From: Anabaena cylindrica PCC 7122
GTDB taxonomy: Bacteria > Cyanobacteriota > Cyanobacteriia > Cyanobacteriales > Nostocaceae
Assembly: GCF_000317695.1 (NCBI RefSeq)
Contig: NC_019771.1
Span: forward strand, 2,794,001-2,858,000
Length of the DNA: 64,000 nt
Direction of reading: 5' to 3'
A program made the position numbers and the translations under genes. The first letter of the stretch is position 1. Every line of letters begins with the position of its first letter. Below, piece after piece: positions 44,647-53,532 of this stretch. The notes beneath the pieces are model-generated. The model ran no database searches, had not been told where the DNA came from, and saw nothing but the letters and a program-made list of their open reading frames with translations.

Positions 44647-45591
44647 TCAAGTTTTTGTCAAACCTCCGATTTCTTTAAGTGTATAAAGAGGACGACCTTT
44701 GACTTCTTCGTAAATTCGGCCAATATATTCACCTAAAATGCCAATACAAATTAACTGAACTGACCCTAAGAAAAACATGGCAATTGTAATTAATGTGTAG
44801 CCTATCAAGGGAGATACTGGTGCAAATATCCGCCAATAAAGCACGAGAAATATCATAATTAACGCAATAGCAGCAGATAACAGCCCTAAATAGGTGGCAA
44901 GTCTCAGGGGAACTATGGAAAATGAGATAATACCATCAACTGCCAAGGATAAAGACTTACCAAAAGTATATTTTACATCTCCAGCATAACGGGGGCTTCT
45001 TTCAAAAAGTACGGATGTTTGTCGGAAACCTACCCAAGCGCGTAAACCACGAATATAGCGGTGACGTTCTGGCATTGCATTGAGGATATCTACTACCTGT
45101 CTATCCATTAAACAAAAGTCGCCTGTATCCACAGGAATGTCAACTTTAGCCAAGCGCTTGAGAAGGCGATAAAACAGATACGCCATTAAGCGTTTTAGCC
45201 AGCTTTCTTTTTGACGTGATATGCGCTGGGCATAAACTACTTGGTATCCTTGATGCCATTTATCAATCATCGTGATGATTAACTCTGGTGGATCTTGTAA
45301 GTCAGCATCCATGACAATAATGCTTTTGCCCTGGACAAAGTTTAACCCTGCTGTGACGGCAATTTGATGACCAAAATTCCTAGCTAGACTCAGGTAACGC
45401 ACTCGACTATTATGGTGGTGAAGTTCGCGGATCATACTCAAAGAGCGATCGCAGCTACCATCATCAATTAAAATCAGTTCAGCTTCACCATCTAACTGTG
45501 CCATGACATTAATTAGACGGTTATACATTTCTGTGATATTTTCTTCTTCGTTGTAAATGGGGATAATTAAAGAATAGACAGGTTGATTCAC
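44647..45591 (-). CDS. GT2 polyprenyl-phosphate glycosyltransferase (DPM1/ArnC/GtrB-like)
   Basis: A 314-residue protein. Cytoplasmic GT-A domain: SLIIPIYNEEENITEMYNRL, ELILIDDGSCDRS, YLSLARNFGHQIAVTAGL and the metal-binding MDADLQDPPEL (Asp95, Asp97), plus DTGDFCLMDRQV. Two C-terminal membrane spans (LATYLGLLSAAIALIMIFLV and GYTLITIAMFFLGSVQLICI) are typical of ArnC and GtrB. Such enzymes move a sugar from a nucleotide donor to polyprenyl phosphate at the inner membrane face. The start is GTG. The SMR-like flippase gene follows downstream, and three membrane transferases start divergently upstream. Confidence 0.92.
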   Translation of the reverse strand: MNQPVYSLIIPIYNEEENITEMYNRLINVMAQLDGEAELILIDDGSCDRSLSMIRELHHHNSRVRYLSLARNFGHQIAVTAGLNFVQGKSIIVMDADLQDPPELIITMIDKWHQGYQVVYAQRISRQKESWLKRLMAYLFYRLLKRLAKVDIPVDTGDFCLMDRQVVDILNAMPERHRYIRGLRAWVGFRQTSVLFERSPRYAGDVKYTFGKSLSLAVDGIISFSIVPLRLATYLGLLSAAIALIMIFLVLYWRIFAPVSPLIGYTLITIAMFFLGSVQLICIGILGEYIGRIYEEVKGRPLYTLKEIGGLTKT

Positions 45592-45642
45592 AGTTATTGA
45601 TTATTTGGTATAAACTTGTTAATCTTGAATTCACAACAAAGA

Positions 45643-45740
45643 TACAGCAGAATTCAGGAGTCAGGAGTCAGGAGTAAAACTGGCTTTGTGTATAGGTTTC
45701 AATTTAGATTTCGTATCTCCTAATTAACCAAACTTCTGTA
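45643..45740 (-). mobile_element. TA-bounded miniature element, copy 3 (98 bp, inverted)
   Basis: Reverse-complement orientation relative to copies 1 and 2: TACAGCAGAATTCAGGAGTC, TAAAACTGGCTTTGTGTATA, ending CTTCTGTA, one base away from the CTGCTGTA end. It sits in the divergent promoter region between the GT2 gene and the first GT39-like gene. Confidence 0.72.
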
Positions 45741-45821
45741 TCAAGTAAATACTTTGTTATTAAAGAATAAATTATTTTCAGCAAATAATTGAAATTCGGC
45801 AAATTTATCGTTTTTATAAAT

Positions 45822-48260
45822 ATGAATTATTTTCATGACTTTAAATTAAAAAAACATTATTTAATCCTATTCATAATTTGGTTATTAGCATTAGTTATAG
45901 ATAGAGCTTGGTTTTTCTTAGATAATTCTATTCCTGCCCACGACCAAAGCGCACATTTAACAGGAGCATTAAGTCATTATCGCATCTTTGAAAATTTTAA
46001 TCTCTTCTCAGGTGATTGGTGGTTATCTCTATGGAAATTAACTCCTAGTTATCGCGCTCCATTTGTATATATTTGCACAGTACCCTTTTTGTTTCTCTTT
46101 GGCAAGGGATACGACCAATCTAGTTCAGTGAACTTATTATATACAGCTATAATTATTCTGTCAGTATATCATCTAGGGAAATATTTATTTAATAATTACC
46201 AAATTGGAATCACTGCCAGCATCTTTTGTTTACTATTTCCGATTTTGGGAATTGTGAGAACAGATTATTTATTAGATTATGGTTTAACAGCAGTTGTCAT
46301 CTTCACATTTACCATTTTAACCATTTGGAAAGATACTTATACTGGGTTTTGCTCATGGTTATTAACTATTAGCTTAGGATTAGGAATAGGGTTAATCATG
46401 TTAGCAAAACCCACAGGATTTCTTTTTATCTTCCTCCCTGGTATATGGACATTAATTATCTTCATTAAAAATCGCAAATTTATTAAAATATTTCAATCAG
46501 CCTTATCTCTAATTTTTGCGTGGCTAATTTGTGGTTCTTGGTATAGTGTAAATTGGTTAACAATTATCACTTCTGCCTTACACGCTAACAGTGTAGGAAA
46601 AAGGGAAGGTGATCCTGCTGCTAACACTATTGCTGGATGGTTATTTTATCCCCAACTTTTACCCGAAACTGTTGGTTTACCAATATTATGTGTGAGTTTA
46701 GGGATTTTATTAGTTTATCTAATTAAAAGTAAATTTTCTCAAAATGCGATTAAAAATAGCTTAGGAAATTCTGGCTTAAATTGGTTATTAATTTTCCTAG
46801 TCAGCAGTTATATACTTTGTTCCCTGGGTACAAATAAAGATATTAGATTTATTCTCCCCTGTTTTCCTATTATTAGTTTAATTTTAGCTCACTTCTTCCA
46901 TCTGATAGAAAATAGCAGGTTTGATAAACTGAGGTTAGTAACCTTAGGATTAAGCCTCATAGTTTTACTGAACAACTTGTTTCCTTTACCCCTAATACAA
47001 GCATGGGGAGGAAAGCATTTACCCAATGATGATGCTAAAAAATATCCCCTTTCCCAACTAATAAATGAAATTAACCAAACAACTCCTTATTTACGCTCAA
47101 CTTTAGGAATAATTCCAGTTTCATCATCGCAAATAAACGAGTTTACCTTAGATTATTTTGGTAAATTAGCAGACTTTCGTGTACATGGGAGAAAATTAAC
47201 TACCAAATTAGTTGATGTCAACCAAGATTTACAGTATTTTTCTTGGTATATTACCAGAGAAAATGAACCATATTCAGCAGATGAAAAAGGACAAGTTAAA
47301 CGCAAATTAACATCTTTAGTTGAATCTTCTCCTGATTTAAAATTACAGGCTGATTGGGAATTACCAAATAATGATAAATTACGATTATACCATCGTAAAA
47401 ATCCAGTTGTAGTCATTGAAAAGTTAAATTCCAGTTCTGAACCAGTTACTCTAGAACAAGTTAAAATTTCTGATCAATTAATTAAAGAAAAAAATAACCC
47501 TGTAACCTATCAAGTTAAAGGCGAATGGGATAAATTACAAAATGGTTTGTTACTTTTAAAATGGCAAAATCAGCAAGGGTCATGGTATCATGATCATGCC
47601 ATCGGTTTGGGACATTTATACTGTGGTTTGAAGTGTCATCCCCAAGGAGAATTTCGAGTAATTGAGAATTTATCTACATTTATCCCCAAAACACTACCTG
47701 TAGGTCAATATCAACTTTCTGCTTTATATTTAGATAGAAGAAATAGCCAAGTCACTCCTTTAAATATTCAAGATATAACGGTAACTGTGATAGATAAAGG
47801 AAACATTGAAAAATCTCCACCTTTAGATTTAGTTTCTCGCCTCTCACAATTAGCACCAGAATTACAAAATGGTAAATTAGAAAATATATTTAAACAGATA
47901 GATAATTTTAATCAATATGATCCCACCCACGATTATTTAAAACAAACTGAATTTATAGCTAATTATTACCTGCCAAATCAACCAAATAACCTTAATTGGC
48001 GTTACACTCTAGCTTTATCACAACTTTTACAGCGCAAAGCACCAGAATTAATCCAGAACTTAACAGAGTTAACTAAATATGATGCTCAAAATCCTTACCT
48101 ATGGACTTATTTAGCCGTTGTTCATTTATATAGCTTTCAACCAAGACTAGCTGAAAAACCATTAACTATAGCCGAAAAAATTAAACCAGATATACCTGAA
48201 TTAAAAACATTAAAAACCGTCACTAATATCATGAAATTTTTACCATTAATCAATTTTTAA
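45822..48260 (+). CDS. GT39-like integral membrane glycosyltransferase with C-terminal globular part
   Basis: 812 residues. About eleven membrane spans fill residues 15-390; the first periplasmic loop contains IPAHDQSAHLTGA with an Asp where GT-C enzymes place the catalytic acid, and RTDYLLDYGL and NKDIRFILPCFP recall the PMT/GT39 and GT22 loops. From about 400 to the end is a soluble domain, with TPR-like helices near the C-terminus (LNWRYTLALSQLLQRK, YLWTYLAVVHLYSF). The TTG at 45789 lies upstream; the ATG at 45822 was chosen. It probably transfers a lipid-linked sugar on the periplasmic side. The next gene starts two bases after the stop. Confidence 0.8.
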   Translation: MNYFHDFKLKKHYLILFIIWLLALVIDRAWFFLDNSIPAHDQSAHLTGALSHYRIFENFNLFSGDWWLSLWKLTPSYRAPFVYICTVPFLFLFGKGYDQSSSVNLLYTAIIILSVYHLGKYLFNNYQIGITASIFCLLFPILGIVRTDYLLDYGLTAVVIFTFTILTIWKDTYTGFCSWLLTISLGLGIGLIMLAKPTGFLFIFLPGIWTLIIFIKNRKFIKIFQSALSLIFAWLICGSWYSVNWLTIITSALHANSVGKREGDPAANTIAGWLFYPQLLPETVGLPILCVSLGILLVYLIKSKFSQNAIKNSLGNSGLNWLLIFLVSSYILCSLGTNKDIRFILPCFPIISLILAHFFHLIENSRFDKLRLVTLGLSLIVLLNNLFPLPLIQAWGGKHLPNDDAKKYPLSQLINEINQTTPYLRSTLGIIPVSSSQINEFTLDYFGKLADFRVHGRKLTTKLVDVNQDLQYFSWYITRENEPYSADEKGQVKRKLTSLVESSPDLKLQADWELPNNDKLRLYHRKNPVVVIEKLNSSSEPVTLEQVKISDQLIKEKNNPVTYQVKGEWDKLQNGLLLLKWQNQQGSWYHDHAIGLGHLYCGLKCHPQGEFRVIENLSTFIPKTLPVGQYQLSALYLDRRNSQVTPLNIQDITVTVIDKGNIEKSPPLDLVSRLSQLAPELQNGKLENIFKQIDNFNQYDPTHDYLKQTEFIANYYLPNQPNNLNWRYTLALSQLLQRKAPELIQNLTELTKYDAQNPYLWTYLAVVHLYSFQPRLAEKPLTIAEKIKPDIPELKTLKTVTNIMKFLPLINF

Positions 48261-48262
48261 AT

Positions 48263-49798
48263 ATGAGGAATAACCGCTGGTTGTTAGGTTTATTATTTAC
48301 ATCTTTATGTCTGTGGCTAATATTTTTAGGAAACTCACCTTTAAGAGATTGGGATGAAGGTACTATAGCCCAAGTTGCCCGTGAAATTTGGCGTAACCCC
48401 GTGGATAAAATGGTTTGGCTGTATCCAACTTTAGGAGGTGAACCATATCATAATAAACCGCCTTTAATACACTGGTTAATTGCTATTTCTTATTCTTTAG
48501 GAGGTGTAAATGAATGGACAACTCGCTTACCAAGTGCGATATTAACTGCGTTGGGTGTGCCTTTACTTTACTCAGTAGGAAATTTAGTTTTTAACCAAAG
48601 TTTACCAGCATTATTTACTGCTTTAGTTTATATGACCATGTTACCTGTAGTACGTCATGGCAGATTAGCAATGTTGGACGGTGCGATTGTAACATTTTTT
48701 TTATTGTTATTATTTTGTATTTTAAAATCACGTCAGCAGCGAATTTATGCTTTAGGAATTGGCTTGAGTTTAGGATTAATTACTCTTACTAAAGGCATGA
48801 TAGTTTTGCTATTGGGGGGAATTGCAGGTTTATTTATCCTTGCGAATAAACAGTTTTATTTATTTAAAAGTTTATATTTATGGATAGGAATATTATTCGG
48901 TAATGCTTTACCTATTGCTTGGTATATTGCCCAATGGCGACATTATGGTGAGAATTTTTTACAAATAAATTTTCAATCACAAACTTTCGCGCGACTAGTG
49001 GAATCTGTAGAAGGTCATAGTGGGCCTGTTTGGTTCTATTTAATAGAAATACTTAAATATGGGTTTCCCTGGGTGTTATTTTTGCCGGGTGGGTTATATT
49101 TAGCTTGGAAAAACCGTGATAGTGCTTGGGGTTGTTTGATTATTCTTAGCACAGTGATTTATTTTGGAACTATCTCGGTTATGAGTACAAAACTGCCATG
49201 GTATGTAATACCTATATATCCATTTTTAGCTTTAGCTATTGGTATTAATTTGAGCGAAATTTGGCAGAAAGGGAAGTTTAATGTCAAATTTTTGGGAGGA
49301 TTTTTTACTTTTATAAGTGTTGCAGGTTTGGGAGGTTGTGTTTATTTTAGTTTTGCTGACCCACAACCTGTATTAATTATTATGAGTATTATTTTAGCAA
49401 TCAGTATGGGAATTGTTGCATGGTTAGTTATTAAGCAAAATCGTAATTTTATTCCAGTTTTATTTTCGGGAATGTATTTAGTTTTATTGCTTTTAATGAG
49501 TTCCCATTCATGGATTTGGGAGTTAAACGAAGCGTTCCCAGTTAAACCAGTAGCTGCATTAATTCGTCAACATATTCCAGCGGGAACAACTATTTATACT
49601 TCTTTTGCTTATAATCGTCCCAGTTTAGATTTTTATTGTGATTGTAAAGTAATTGCTGTTCCTAACTCCGTGTTACGGGAAATGTGGGCTAATAAATTTT
49701 ATTTGCTGATGGATAATGAGACTTTAGAAAAAATAAATTTAAATCAAAGTAAAGTTATAGGTGAATCTAATGGCTTTAGATTAAAGTGGAAGCAATAA
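48263..49798 (+). CDS. ArnT/PMT-like (GT39) glycosyltransferase
   Basis: A 511-residue membrane protein with about twelve spans. The first external loop holds SPLRDWDEGTIAQVAREIW, with the Asp-Glu pair typical of ArnT-type catalysis, and GGEPYHNKPPLIHWLIA, the KPPL loop of this family. LTKGMIVLLLGG and MSTKLPWYVIPIYPFLALAI are also characteristic. The family uses polyprenyl-phosphate-linked sugars to modify lipids, glycans or proteins at the outer membrane face. It is read from the same operon as the preceding gene (two-base spacing). Confidence 0.9.
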   Translation: MRNNRWLLGLLFTSLCLWLIFLGNSPLRDWDEGTIAQVAREIWRNPVDKMVWLYPTLGGEPYHNKPPLIHWLIAISYSLGGVNEWTTRLPSAILTALGVPLLYSVGNLVFNQSLPALFTALVYMTMLPVVRHGRLAMLDGAIVTFFLLLLFCILKSRQQRIYALGIGLSLGLITLTKGMIVLLLGGIAGLFILANKQFYLFKSLYLWIGILFGNALPIAWYIAQWRHYGENFLQINFQSQTFARLVESVEGHSGPVWFYLIEILKYGFPWVLFLPGGLYLAWKNRDSAWGCLIILSTVIYFGTISVMSTKLPWYVIPIYPFLALAIGINLSEIWQKGKFNVKFLGGFFTFISVAGLGGCVYFSFADPQPVLIIMSIILAISMGIVAWLVIKQNRNFIPVLFSGMYLVLLLLMSSHSWIWELNEAFPVKPVAALIRQHIPAGTTIYTSFAYNRPSLDFYCDCKVIAVPNSVLREMWANKFYLLMDNETLEKINLNQSKVIGESNGFRLKWKQ

Positions 49799-50000
49799 TA
49801 ATTATTAATGCCAAATACTGATTTTCAAAAGCTTTTTGAAATACCCCAAATACTAGAGGTGTCGCAATCCAAAAAAATGCTGTAGCTGTTATTTTCATCC
49901 CATGAGTAAAAAGTAAAATTTGAAGTTGTAGAATCTGAAGCAAAAAACAATAGTTAAATCTCGTCAGATTATTATTAATATAATCCTATTAGAATAACAG

Positions 50001-51494
50001 ATGAATCACCGATTTAAACTAGATCACTCATTATTAATTATTCTAATTATATTTGCATTAATACTGCGCGTTGGTATGGCTTTAAAATTCCCCAATATTT
50101 TTTGGGCGGATGAAATTTTCCAATCCCTAGAACCTGCACACAGATTAGCTTTCGGTAATGGTATTGTCACTTGGGAATTCAGAGACGGTATTCGTTCATG
50201 GGTACTACCAGGGATTTTAGCCGGTATTATGCGTTTGACTGCGTGGATGGGAAAAGGTTCTACTGGATACCTAATAGGAATTAATATCTTTTTGTCTCTA
50301 CTTTCGCTGAGTAATATCTTAATCGCATATTTATGGGGGAAAAAAATAGGAGGAACAATTACAGCTTTTATTTGTGCTGCTATTTGTACTATCTGGTTTG
50401 AACTTATCTACTTTTCACCTAAAGCTTTTACGGAAGTTGTAGCTACTCATTTTCTATTACCTGGCGTTTATTTAGGAGTTGAAAAACAAATATCTCCGAC
50501 TAGAAATAGCTTATTTTTATCTGGATGTTTATTAGGAATATCTCTAGCATTCAGAATTCATTTTATTCCAGCTATAGTATTTGCTGTAGTCTACATTTGT
50601 AGAAAAGATTGGAGAGAAAAATGGTTGCCGATAATGTTAGGTATCATCGCTCCCATACTCATTTTTGGAACTATAGATGCTTTTACTTGGTCTTATCCTT
50701 TTCAATCTTTTTGGTTAAATATTTGGGTAAATATCGTCGAAGGTAGAAGTAAACTTTATGGAGTTTCTCCTTGGTATGAATATTTGATTTTCTTACTTAA
50801 AAGTTGGTCTTGGTTATCCCTACCCATTATTATTCTTGCTCTTATAGGTTCACGCCATAGTCCTATTTTGGTGTGGTTAGTATTAATTATTATCTTGTCT
50901 CATAGTTTGTTGGCTCATAAAGAATATCGCTTTATTTATCCAGTATTGCCAATGGTAATGATATTAGCAGGAATAGGAACAGGTGAATTAGTTTTAAATT
51001 TGTCCCGCAGATGGGTTTCACATAAAAAAACATTAATCGCAATATTACTCTGTCTTTTGCTTTGGACTTCTATTTCTATCGCTCTCCTCAGCCGATTTAA
51101 TATTTATAGTCCTTTGAAATTTTCTACTTTTGGTACTAATTTAGAAAATACACACTTGTTTGCTACAACTAATAATTTACTAGCCTTACAAAGCTTAAGT
51201 ACAGAAAATACTGTGTGTGGTCTTGGTCTTTGGGGTATTCATTGGGCTTTATCAGGAGGGTATACCTATTTTCATCGGGATGTTCCTATATATCCAGTTG
51301 ATAAAGCAGCAGATTTTGAAAAGCTAAAACCTGGTTTTAATTACATTGTTGCCAATATTTCTGTACCATCTCAATATCAAAACTATACTTTGCAGAAATG
51401 TTGGCAAGGAACTTGTGTTTATAAGCGGCCAGGTTCTTGTCGCCAGATTATAGATCGTGATATCAATTATGTTCTGAAAAAATCGGGCAATTAG
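50001..51494 (+). CDS. GT22-like (Alg9/PIG-B-type) mannosyltransferase
   Basis: A 497-residue protein with about ten membrane spans. FWADEIFQSLEPAHRLAFG and TWEFRDGIRSWVLPG correspond to the eukaryotic Alg9/PIG-B first-loop signature (PDExFQxxExAH...TWE...RS...P), and LAHKEYRFIYPVLPMVMI is the GT22 HKExRFxxP motif. GT22 enzymes add mannose from lipid-linked donors; bacterial members occur in envelope glycan clusters. It follows the two GT39-like genes by 200 bp on the same strand and precedes dxr. Confidence 0.87.
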   Translation: MNHRFKLDHSLLIILIIFALILRVGMALKFPNIFWADEIFQSLEPAHRLAFGNGIVTWEFRDGIRSWVLPGILAGIMRLTAWMGKGSTGYLIGINIFLSLLSLSNILIAYLWGKKIGGTITAFICAAICTIWFELIYFSPKAFTEVVATHFLLPGVYLGVEKQISPTRNSLFLSGCLLGISLAFRIHFIPAIVFAVVYICRKDWREKWLPIMLGIIAPILIFGTIDAFTWSYPFQSFWLNIWVNIVEGRSKLYGVSPWYEYLIFLLKSWSWLSLPIIILALIGSRHSPILVWLVLIIILSHSLLAHKEYRFIYPVLPMVMILAGIGTGELVLNLSRRWVSHKKTLIAILLCLLLWTSISIALLSRFNIYSPLKFSTFGTNLENTHLFATTNNLLALQSLSTENTVCGLGLWGIHWALSGGYTYFHRDVPIYPVDKAADFEKLKPGFNYIVANISVPSQYQNYTLQKCWQGTCVYKRPGSCRQIIDRDINYVLKKSGN

Positions 51495-51543
51495 TAGCCT
51501 AAGCAATTTATATTTAAAATTATCTGTTAATTCTTAAAAAATT

Positions 51544-52740
51544 GTGAAAGCTATTACTCTCCTCGGTTCTACTGGTTCCATTGGTACTCAAACCTTAGAT
51601 ATCGTCTCTGAACACCCAGATAAATTTCGCATAGTTGGACTGGCTGCTGGGCGGAATGTGGACTTATTCGCGGCGCAAATTCGCCAATTTCGCCCCCAAA
51701 TCGCTGCAATTTCCGCTGCTGAGAAATTACCGGAACTCAAAGAAGCTATCAAAGACTTAAATCCCCAACCCATTTTACTTGCTGGGGAAGCGGGAGTGAT
51801 AGAAGTTGCTCGCTATGGTGATGCCCAAACGGTGGTTACTGGTATTGTTGGTTGTGCTGGATTATTACCGACTATTGCGGCTATTGAAGCGGGTAAGGAT
51901 ATTGCTCTAGCGAACAAAGAAACACTCATTGCTGGCGCTCCTGTGGTTTTACCTTTGGTGAAAAAACACGGTGTGAAACTATTACCGGCGGATTCTGAGC
52001 ATTCTGCTATTTTTCAATGTCTGCAAGGTGTTCCTAAAGATGGTTTAAGAAAGATATTGCTCACTGCTTCTGGTGGTGCTTTTCGAGATTGGCCTGTGGA
52101 AAAGTTAGCAGAGGTAAAAGTTGCTGATGCTCTTAAACATCCTAACTGGTCTATGGGGAGAAAAATCACTGTAGACTCGGCAACTTTGATGAATAAGGGT
52201 TTGGAGGTAATTGAGGCTCATTATTTGTTTGGAGTAGATTATGACAACATCGAAATTGTCATTCATCCTCAAAGTATTATTCACTCTTTGATTGAGTTAC
52301 AAGATACTTCGGTTTTAGCTCAACTTGGTTGGCCAGATATGCGTTTACCTCTGCTTTATGCTTTATCTTGGCCTGAGCGAATTTACACGAATTGGGAAAG
52401 ATTGAATTTAGTAAAATCTGGTGATTTAACTTTCCGTGAACCAGATCATCAAAAGTATCCTTGTATGCAGTTGGCTTATGCTGCTGGCAGGGCTGGTGGT
52501 TCTATGCCTGCGGTATTAAATGCGGCTAATGAGCAAGTTGTGGCGTTATTTTTAGAAGAGAAAATTCAATTTCTAGATATTCCTAAGTGTATTGAATTTG
52601 TGTGCGATCGCCATCAACATGATAACAAACAAAATCCCTCTTTAGATGATATTTTAGCAGCCGATAAATGGGCTAGACAAGAAGTTTTCACAGCAACGGA
52701 AAAGTTAGCAACTCAACCCCAGATAATTTCTGTAGGGTAA
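51544..52740 (+). CDS. dxr: 1-deoxy-D-xylulose 5-phosphate reductoisomerase
   Basis: A 398-residue enzyme of the MEP isoprenoid pathway, converting DXP to MEP with NADPH. The nucleotide-binding LLGSTGSIGTQTLDIV is at the N-terminus; the metal and substrate motifs ALANKETLIAGAP, LLPADSEHSAIFQCL, SGGAFRD, HPNWSMGRKITVDSATLMNK and QSIIHSLIELQD are present. Length is usual. The start is GTG at 51544. It stands downstream of the membrane glycosyltransferases, whose lipid carriers come from this pathway, though a functional link is only suggestive. Confidence 0.98.
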   Translation: MKAITLLGSTGSIGTQTLDIVSEHPDKFRIVGLAAGRNVDLFAAQIRQFRPQIAAISAAEKLPELKEAIKDLNPQPILLAGEAGVIEVARYGDAQTVVTGIVGCAGLLPTIAAIEAGKDIALANKETLIAGAPVVLPLVKKHGVKLLPADSEHSAIFQCLQGVPKDGLRKILLTASGGAFRDWPVEKLAEVKVADALKHPNWSMGRKITVDSATLMNKGLEVIEAHYLFGVDYDNIEIVIHPQSIIHSLIELQDTSVLAQLGWPDMRLPLLYALSWPERIYTNWERLNLVKSGDLTFREPDHQKYPCMQLAYAAGRAGGSMPAVLNAANEQVVALFLEEKIQFLDIPKCIEFVCDRHQHDNKQNPSLDDILAADKWARQEVFTATEKLATQPQIISVG

Positions 52741-52745
52741 AAATA

Positions 52746-52776
52746 TATCCCCGACTTCTTGAAGAAATCGGGGATC
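52746..52776. repeat. Post-stop hairpin repeat (ATCCCCGACTTCTT type), copy 1
   Basis: ATCCCCGA (52747-52754) pairs with TCGGGGAT (52768-52775), continued after one mismatch by CTTCTT/AAGAA. It lies 6 bp after the dxr stop codon. A related copy lies after the M48 gene at 60240. It probably serves as a shared 3'-end hairpin; there is no T-run. Confidence 0.7.
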
Positions 52777-52793
52777 TGGTGAATTTGTAAATT

Positions 52794-53531
52794 TCATGTA
52801 TTATCTTGGATGTTGATTTTTGTACAAAATTCAATGAATTCTTGAAAGCTATGCAAGTGATCTAAATTTGCCTTAGTTCTGGCTAATAATTGGTCAAGAT
52901 AAAATTTTTCTTGTACTTCTTTTGGTCTAGATTTACTATAAGATAAATTACGTTCTTTGAAAATTTCTCTTAGATAACCTTCATGAAATAAAGCTTTGGT
53001 TTTATATCCAAAAATTTCTTTTTTGTTTTCTTCGTCTTGCTCAAACTCACTAGCTAAATCTTCAGGATCACTTTGACTGACATCAAAATATTTGATGTAT
53101 TGCTTCAAGAGTTCATTATTTTGTGGATTTCTGACAAAGAAATTTCTATTTCCTAAAAACCAAGTTTCAATACAAACTTTTTGGATAATAATTTCTAGTT
53201 TACAATTTTCGGGTAAAGTTTGAAAAGGTTTATTTTGTAAATTGAGTTTAATTTTATCGAATGCTTCCGCTTTTTTCTCAGAAATCGTCAATCTATCTGC
53301 GTCTGTGAATAGTACCAAATAATCATATTTTGGGACTTCGTTAATTTCTTGAATAGCATTAGCAGCAACTCTATAACAATCAGGAACACCCATATCACTT
53401 TCGTAATAATAGTTATTCTGACTTACAGCATCAAAACTATCCACTTCTGTTAAATGTGGGAGAAGTACAGATAACCACTTTTTATAAACAATCGCTTCTG
53501 TTTTTCCTTCAAATACAAAATAGAAATTCAT
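52794..53531 (-). CDS. TOPRIM-like nuclease candidate, partner of adjacent ATPase
   Basis: A 245-residue protein. The N-terminus MNFYFVFEGKTEAIVYKKWL has Glu8 in the EGKTE form seen in TOPRIM proteins, and Asp77 and Asp79 in YLVLFTDADRL give the matching DxD. The ETWFLGNRNFF segment and the charged helical C-terminus resemble RloB/DUF4276-like or AriB-like TOPRIM proteins. The order Glu then DxD is what a metal-dependent nuclease of the OLD class needs. The ATPase gene ends two bases upstream, so they are one operon; anti-phage defence is inferred, not shown. The exact family is unassigned. Confidence 0.75.
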   Translation of the reverse strand: MNFYFVFEGKTEAIVYKKWLSVLLPHLTEVDSFDAVSQNNYYYESDMGVPDCYRVAANAIQEINEVPKYDYLVLFTDADRLTISEKKAEAFDKIKLNLQNKPFQTLPENCKLEIIIQKVCIETWFLGNRNFFVRNPQNNELLKQYIKYFDVSQSDPEDLASEFEQDEENKKEIFGYKTKALFHEGYLREIFKERNLSYSKSRPKEVQEKFYLDQLLARTKANLDHLHSFQEFIEFCTKINIQDNT

Positions 53532-53532
53532 A

